Assembly: GCA_947074135.1 (NCBI GenBank)
Contig: CAMTOL010000096.1
Coordinates: 1-7,614 of the forward strand
Direction: 5' to 3'
DNA length: 7,614 nt
Source of the DNA: an uncultured Rikenellaceae bacterium
GTDB taxonomy: Bacteria > Bacteroidota > Bacteroidia > Bacteroidales > Rikenellaceae
Both the position numbers and the translations under genes were made by a program. Below, in pieces: positions 5,396-7,614 of this stretch. The number at the start of each line of letters is the position of its first letter. Within the stretch, counting starts at the first letter, position 1. Below the pieces are notes generated by a model. That model was given only the letters and a program-made list of their open reading frames with translations. It ran no database searches and had not been told where the DNA came from.

Positions 5396-5520
5396 CTCTT
5401 ACCTATCAAAATAAAAAACAGTCGCAATACGAGGGTTTACCCCCGGTATGCGGCTGTTCGCTTTTGTTAGTAGTAGGTAAGAGAATTACTAACGCCGGGG
5501 GTTTCTTTATACCCCCTTTA
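5396..5520 (+). ncRNA. Candidate structured RNA, ~125 nt, with possible pseudoknot
   Basis: This stretch has no credible protein and is dense in pairing. The outer stem is CTCTTACCTA (5396-5405) with TAGGTAAGAG (5474-5483), perfect over 10 bp. Nested inside, 5418-5430 pairs with 5446-5457 (ACAG..CGCAATAC with GTATGCGGCTGT; one G-U, one bulged A), capped by a GGG-TTTA-CCC loop. ACCCCCGG at 5439-5446 is fully complementary to CCGGGGGT at 5495-5502, allowing a long-range 8-bp helix. That same 3' segment can instead pair with ACCCCC at 5511-5516 as a terminator hairpin followed by TTTA. The two helices exclude each other. A promoter-like box ends 5 nt upstream. It does not match an RNA class I recognise. 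The inner hairpin may alternatively serve only as a minus-strand terminator. Confidence 0.5.
5412..5457 (-). terminator. Intrinsic terminator of the lysis genes on the minus strand
   Basis: Read leftward, ACAGCCGCATAC (5457-5446) pairs with GTATTGCGACTGT (5430-5418), and the stem is followed at once by a T6-A-T4 tract. It lies about 95 nt after the stop of the Rz-like gene and would separate the lysis genes from the 42-codon/ABC-GNAT/formyltransferase operon. It occupies the same bases as the inner stem of the plus-strand RNA candidate. Confidence 0.6.
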
Positions 5521-5550
5521 AGTATGTTTTAATTACAGTTTAAATGGTCT

Positions 5551-6042
5551 TTAAAAGCGGATTAAGTTGTAGCTTAAACCAACTCCGATATACGGTTGTG
5601 GGCGGCCATCGAGCGTGATGCCATAACCGGTCTGTATGCCGATACCCCAGCGTTTTGGGCGTGAAGTGATCATAGTAGTATTGGTTACGGCCTTATCGTA
5701 TAGCTTGATTGAAAAATCGTGCGCACGATATGCTTTGAACCTAACATCATAAAGCGATTCTTCTTTGAATTGATATTCCGACATAGGAACAGCCACTTCA
5801 ATATATGTGGTATCATTAATGTACACGATTTCTGTATTAGCGGTTGTGTCAAACATCACTTTCGGTACATTCACTCGCACGTCAGGCAAATCGATCACTA
5901 ATTTTGGTTTTACAGCATCACGGTACACAACATTGATGATGGTGTCCGTTTTGGTTGTGATCTTCTCGGTGTGTCTGCCACAAGTGCGCAACCATCCGAT
6001 CAAGCACAAAGCGCAAAGAGCTGCTATTATAAAGTTTTTCAT
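5551..6042 (-). CDS. Anchored Rz/spanin-like phage protein (DUF6808-like)
   Basis: A 163-residue protein with a hydrophobic N-terminal segment (residues 3-18, FIIAALCALCLIGWL), a basic edge (RTCGRHTEK), then a soluble region with repeated T-K-T-D-T / V-Y-R-D type sequence and beta-rich character. The C-terminus, from W131-G, alternates aromatic and small residues and ends in YNLIRF, like the last strand of an outer-membrane beta protein. The N-terminus looks like the DUF6808 proteins that I recall from Bacteroidota prophages. Its place after the endolysin and a small membrane protein suggests a spanin-type role linking inner and outer membranes at lysis. That role is inferred from position and topology, not from a diagnostic motif. 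Confidence 0.65.
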   Translation of the reverse strand: MKNFIIAALCALCLIGWLRTCGRHTEKITTKTDTIINVVYRDAVKPKLVIDLPDVRVNVPKVMFDTTANTEIVYINDTTYIEVAVPMSEYQFKEESLYDVRFKAYRAHDFSIKLYDKAVTNTTMITSRPKRWGIGIQTGYGITLDGRPQPYIGVGLSYNLIRF

Positions 6043-6059
6043 AATGATCTCAATGTTGG

Positions 6060-6161
6060 TTATAACTCAACGTATTTAGTAGCCAAGAAAAATGCGATAA
6101 TTGCAATTGTGAGAATGGCGACAACTGCACCATTCACTTGGTGTTGGTTCGGTGCTTTCAT
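6060..6161 (-). CDS. 33-residue single-helix membrane protein
   Basis: ATG at 6159-6161, 5 nt after the M23 stop, to TAA at 6060-6062, 17 nt before the Rz-like start. The peptide MKAPNQHQVNGAVVAILTIA continues IIAFFLATKYVEL: a polar ten-residue head, then one transmembrane helix (about 12-27) and a short tail. It fills the gap between two lysis genes almost exactly, with operon spacing, so it is likely translated. Size and topology fit a small holin, antiholin or pinholin accessory, but no family motif is visible. Confidence 0.65.
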   Translation of the reverse strand: MKAPNQHQVNGAVVAILTIAIIAFFLATKYVEL

Positions 6162-6166
6162 TATAG

Positions 6167-6574
6167 CTAAATCTTAAATTCGGTTAGTGGGTCTATACGA
6201 ACGCCATCTTTCATAACTCCAAGGTGCAAATGCGCACCAGTTGATGCACCGCAATTAGGTTTGTCTTTAGGATCACCGCCAACCTCAGCTATCTTAGTTC
6301 CCTGCTCGACAACTTGACCGATCTCTACGCAAATTGTGTGTAGGTGGCACATTCTTAATTGTATGCCATCTTCACCATCAAAACAAAGGGTTAAACCGCC
6401 AGTTTCGTGTGTGTAAACACGTGAAGTCTTGCCTTTGAAGTGTGCAAAAATTGGTGTGCCAGTAGGTTTTGAAATATCAACGCCATTGTGTGAGCTTGTT
6501 TTTCCAGTAATTGGGTGTACTCTCGTTCCGTATGGTGATGTAATTCTGAATGGTGGTTGTAAAATTCGTTTCAT
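6167..6574 (-). CDS. M23 (lysostaphin-like) peptidase, phage endolysin
   Basis: A 135-residue zinc endopeptidase that cleaves peptide cross-links in peptidoglycan. The fold signature is intact: TSPYGTRVHPITGK (12-25), zinc ligands H29 and D33 in H-N-G-V-D, the G-H-x-H-like segment MCHLHT (75-80), and HLH at 115-117 giving the third zinc ligand. 'GQVVEQGTKIAEVG' (86-99) is the usual strand pair of the family. It is a bare catalytic domain without signal peptide or LysM repeats, as expected for a phage endolysin released by a holin. Its ATG overlaps the stop of the upstream gene (ATGA), so translation is coupled. Confidence 0.9.
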   Translation of the reverse strand: MKRILQPPFRITSPYGTRVHPITGKTSSHNGVDISKPTGTPIFAHFKGKTSRVYTHETGGLTLCFDGEDGIQLRMCHLHTICVEIGQVVEQGTKIAEVGGDPKDKPNCGASTGAHLHLGVMKDGVRIDPLTEFKI

Positions 6575-7185
6575 ACTGATTCTGTTGTTAATGGTGGTAA
6601 AATAAATTGAATTGAGTTTGCAGCCTCAGCTGTTATTTGTTCTAAGTTCTCACACAAAAAGAGTTGTTCATTGGCACTCTCCACGAATAGAGAGCCAACC
6701 CATTCGTTACGATGATTCACAAGTTTACGAATTGCAACAGCCTCAGTGCCGTGAATGTTCATAATAGCCTTAGCTTTTTTATCGACCACATTAGTATCAA
6801 TGTCAGTGTAAAACTGCCAATCCTCTGTTGCCAATTGCTTAACGAAAAAAGCAACTTCACCCATTGGCATAGCTTGAATGCTATCTTTCATTGCGCTAAC
6901 TCCTTTGCGTTTCACTTCAAGGGATATACTTATGAATTGATGATTAACCAAAGGGTGAGGCTGTATTAAATACACCCTATCAGCTCTCAATGTGTGGAGT
7001 AGCTCCCATAATTCTCCATAGATTACAGCTAAATCACCAACCTTTTTTAGTGATCTATTTTCTTCATCTTGTTTCCACTTCTCAATTTTAACATCAGTCA
7101 ATTTGTTTTTTGCATACTGATTATAAGCAAACCAAGCTGCTATGATTGTGCCTAAAGCACTTATAATTGCTGGTAGATATTCCAT
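6571..7185 (-). CDS. Membrane-anchored phage protein, possible GAF-like domain
   Basis: A 204-residue protein. The ATG at 7183-7185 is chosen because MEYLPAIISALGTIIAAWFA gives a clean N-terminal helix and it starts 10 nt after the preceding stop; longer in-frame starts would overlap that gene. After the helix comes a charged linker (KNKLTDVKIEKWKQDEE), then a mixed alpha/beta domain from about 48, with 'LHTLRADRVYLIQPHP' and 'WVGSLFVES' resembling GAF-type small-molecule domains. I recall similar proteins beside amidase or peptidase lysins in Bacteroidota prophages. One helix is few for a classical holin. Its role may be holin-like or a regulatory membrane protein. It overlaps the endolysin by 4 bp. 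Confidence 0.65.
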   Translation of the reverse strand: MEYLPAIISALGTIIAAWFAYNQYAKNKLTDVKIEKWKQDEENRSLKKVGDLAVIYGELWELLHTLRADRVYLIQPHPLVNHQFISISLEVKRKGVSAMKDSIQAMPMGEVAFFVKQLATEDWQFYTDIDTNVVDKKAKAIMNIHGTEAVAIRKLVNHRNEWVGSLFVESANEQLFLCENLEQITAEAANSIQFILPPLTTESV

Positions 7186-7195
7186 AAAGCTATGT

Positions 7196-7300
7196 TTATT
7201 GAGGATTAACAGTTGTGAATGTTTTGGTGTGTTCAGAGCATATAAGCGCAATAACAGCATCTATAACCGCTGTCATTAATGCTCGTTCTTCTGTTGCAAC
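7196..7300 (-). CDS. C-terminal fragment of a phage protein, cut by the junction
   Basis: The minus frame ending at TAA 7196-7198 reads ...[17 protein letters not shown] then [14 protein letters not shown] and stops 10 nt before the ATG of the next gene, normal spacing for this operon. The frame stays open into the histone-coding region until a TAG at 7348, but beyond about 7300 the DNA belongs to the ciliate side, so the upstream part is missing. A 26-residue product from an internal ATG at 7276 is possible but less likely. No family is recognised; the C-terminus is partly hydrophobic. Confidence 0.5.
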   Translation of the reverse strand, partial: VATEERALMTAVIDAVIALICSEHTKTFTTVNPQ

Positions 7301-7308
7301 TTCGTCCT
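7285..7308. other. Bacterial/ciliate chimeric junction
   Basis: Left of about 7285 the minus-strand phage frame looks genuine. From 7308 rightward the plus strand encodes canonical H2B sequence. The 31 residues preceding the first conserved histone residue in that frame are not histone-like. The exact breakpoint cannot be fixed by eye. Confidence 0.8.
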
Positions 7309-7475
7309 TCGAGAGAACTGCTCTTGAAGCTTCAAGACTTGTCCGCTACAACAAGAAGAGGACTCTAAGCTCACGGGAAATCCAAACTGCTGTTAGACTA
7401 CTTCTTCCTGGAGAACTTGCCAAGCACGCTTTGACTGAAGGAACCAAGGCCTGCACTAAATACGCTAACGTATAA
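7308..7475 (+). CDS. Histone H2B, C-terminal half (ciliate)
   Basis: Fifty-five residues beginning [19 protein letters not shown] (end of alpha-2 and loop L2), through [20 protein letters not shown] (alpha-3) to [17 protein letters not shown] and a TAA. This is unmistakable H2B: '[21 protein letters not shown]' and 'EGTK' are near-invariant in eukaryotes and have no bacterial counterpart. H2B pairs with H2A in the nucleosome core. The N-terminal tail, alpha-1 and most of alpha-2 are missing because the bacterial junction interrupts the gene. Codons favour C or T in third position, unlike the AT-rich bacterial genes next door. The stop is followed by about 110 nt and a telomere, the layout of a gene-sized chromosome. 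Confidence 0.95.
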   Translation, partial: FERTALEASRLVRYNKKRTLSSREIQTAVRLLLPGELAKHALTEGTKACTKYANV

Positions 7476-7586
7476 TCGCTAATTCATTAACCTTACATGA
7501 GAGTGAGGCATCTTTGTGTTTTATTCATACGCTAAACTGCATTCATAGATTTGTATCATTTCGTATTCCGCCACATTTGTATTTTA
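7476..7586 (+). other. 3' flank between H2B stop and telomere
   Basis: A 111-nt AT-rich non-coding stretch, the short 3' untranslated/subtelomeric segment expected on a ciliate nanochromosome. A second in-frame TAA lies six codons after the first. I find no exact TTGAA or TTCAA core of the Euplotes breakage signal near the telomere boundary. Confidence 0.7.
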
Positions 7587-7614
7587 GGGGTTTTGGGGTT
7601 TTGGGGTTTTGGGG
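7587..7614 (+). repeat. Ciliate telomere, (G4T4)3G4
   Basis: The last 28 bases are a perfect alternation of GGGG and TTTT, beginning and ending with GGGG. C4A4/G4T4 is the telomeric repeat of spirotrich ciliates such as Euplotes, Oxytricha and Stylonychia. Twenty-eight base pairs is the regulated double-stranded telomere length reported for Euplotes, against about 20 for Oxytricha. The sequence ends here, consistent with a natural chromosome end. Confidence 0.95.

Larger units (their letters stand above)
3428..7300. mobile_element. Prophage segment: lysis genes plus modification-type cargo
   Basis: All genes from 3627 to the junction near 7300 read leftward with overlaps or gaps of 5-20 nt, apart from one ~190-nt spacer. 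They include an M23 endolysin, an anchored Rz-like protein, small membrane proteins, an ABC-ATPase/GNAT fusion and a formyltransferase. No such genes belong to the dxr-rseP neighbourhood. No integrase, transposase, capsid or tail gene is visible, so the phage type is inferred only. Position of the modification-like genes at the edge recalls mom at the right end of Mu. The left boundary (3428) is tentative and could be as far right as ~3600; the right boundary is set by the chimeric junction, not by biology. Confidence 0.65.

Noticed and set aside
5396..5520. Known ribozyme (hammerhead, twister, pistol)
   Set aside because: I could not find the conserved core of any of these; the region is reported only as an unclassified structured RNA.
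5341..5532. 63-codon plus-strand ORF with a hydrophobic start (MNFFSIVLVFIG)
   Set aside because: It begins inside the 42-codon gene on the other strand and crosses the structured RNA and terminators; the hydrophobic start is the complement of an A-rich leader and coding sequence.
7183..7260. Longer N-terminus of the membrane-anchored protein starting near 7260
   Set aside because: The extra 25 residues precede the natural membrane-helix start, overlap the preceding gene's coding end, and would bury the helix.
7215..7307. The 31 residues upstream of and in frame with the H2B C-terminus
   Set aside because: They lack H2B alpha-1/alpha-2 sequence and lie on DNA whose other strand is the end of a phage gene; the frame is open only by chance across the junction.
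1..7614. tRNA, rRNA or CRISPR array
   Set aside because: No cloverleaf, rRNA-like stretch or regularly spaced repeat-spacer pattern was seen on either strand.

Overview
Most of this window (about 1 to 7300) is DNA of a Bacteroidota bacterium, probably Bacteroidales-like. The evidence is the dxr-rseP pair, several promoter-like sites of the TTTG / TAnnTTTG type, AT-rich leaders mostly without a Shine-Dalgarno site, and phage genes of kinds I associate with Bacteroidota prophages. The last ~310 bases are different: they encode the C-terminal half of a eukaryotic histone H2B on the + strand, a short 3' flank, and a terminal (G4T4)3G4 block. That is the end of a gene-sized macronuclear chromosome of a ciliate. 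The window is therefore a bacterium/ciliate chimera with a junction near 7285-7308. An assembly or library artefact from a ciliate-associated metagenome is the simplest explanation.

Region 1, chromosomal core (1-~3430): the N-terminus of an ECF-type sigma factor runs off the left edge on the minus strand, divergent from a Fur/PerR-family regulator on the plus strand. A 15-bp bidirectional terminator separates the regulator from the convergent dxr-rseP pair. These two genes (isoprenoid precursor synthesis and a site-2 intramembrane protease) are read leftward. A run of degenerate heptamers lies between them and supplies the dxr stop codon.

Region 2, boundary (3262-3626): no gene. It holds a likely dxr promoter containing a small inverted repeat, a perfect 22-nt palindrome, a pair of GAAAAGTACA direct repeats beginning with TG that could mark a transposable-phage end, a strong hairpin terminator and an orphan plus-strand promoter-like site.

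Region 3, prophage late segment (about 3430-7300), all genes read leftward: a truncated ORF at the junction, a membrane-anchored cytoplasmic-domain protein, an M23 endopeptidase (endolysin), a 33-residue one-helix membrane protein, and an Rz/spanin-like anchored protein. Together these look like a lysis cassette. Then come a 42-residue protein, an ABC-ATPase/GNAT fusion and a formyltransferase-fold enzyme, joined by stop/start or short overlaps. The last three form the most interesting cargo, a candidate nucleic-acid modification or anti-restriction module in a position like mom at the right end of phage Mu. Between the two groups, on the opposite strand, lies a candidate ~125-nt structured RNA with its own promoter-like box, nested stems, a possible pseudoknot and a terminator hairpin.

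Region 4 (about 7290-7614): ciliate H2B C-terminus, 3' flank and telomere. The frame shows that TAA is a stop here, which fits Euplotes or a standard-code ciliate such as Nyctotherus, and argues against Oxytricha/Stylonychia.
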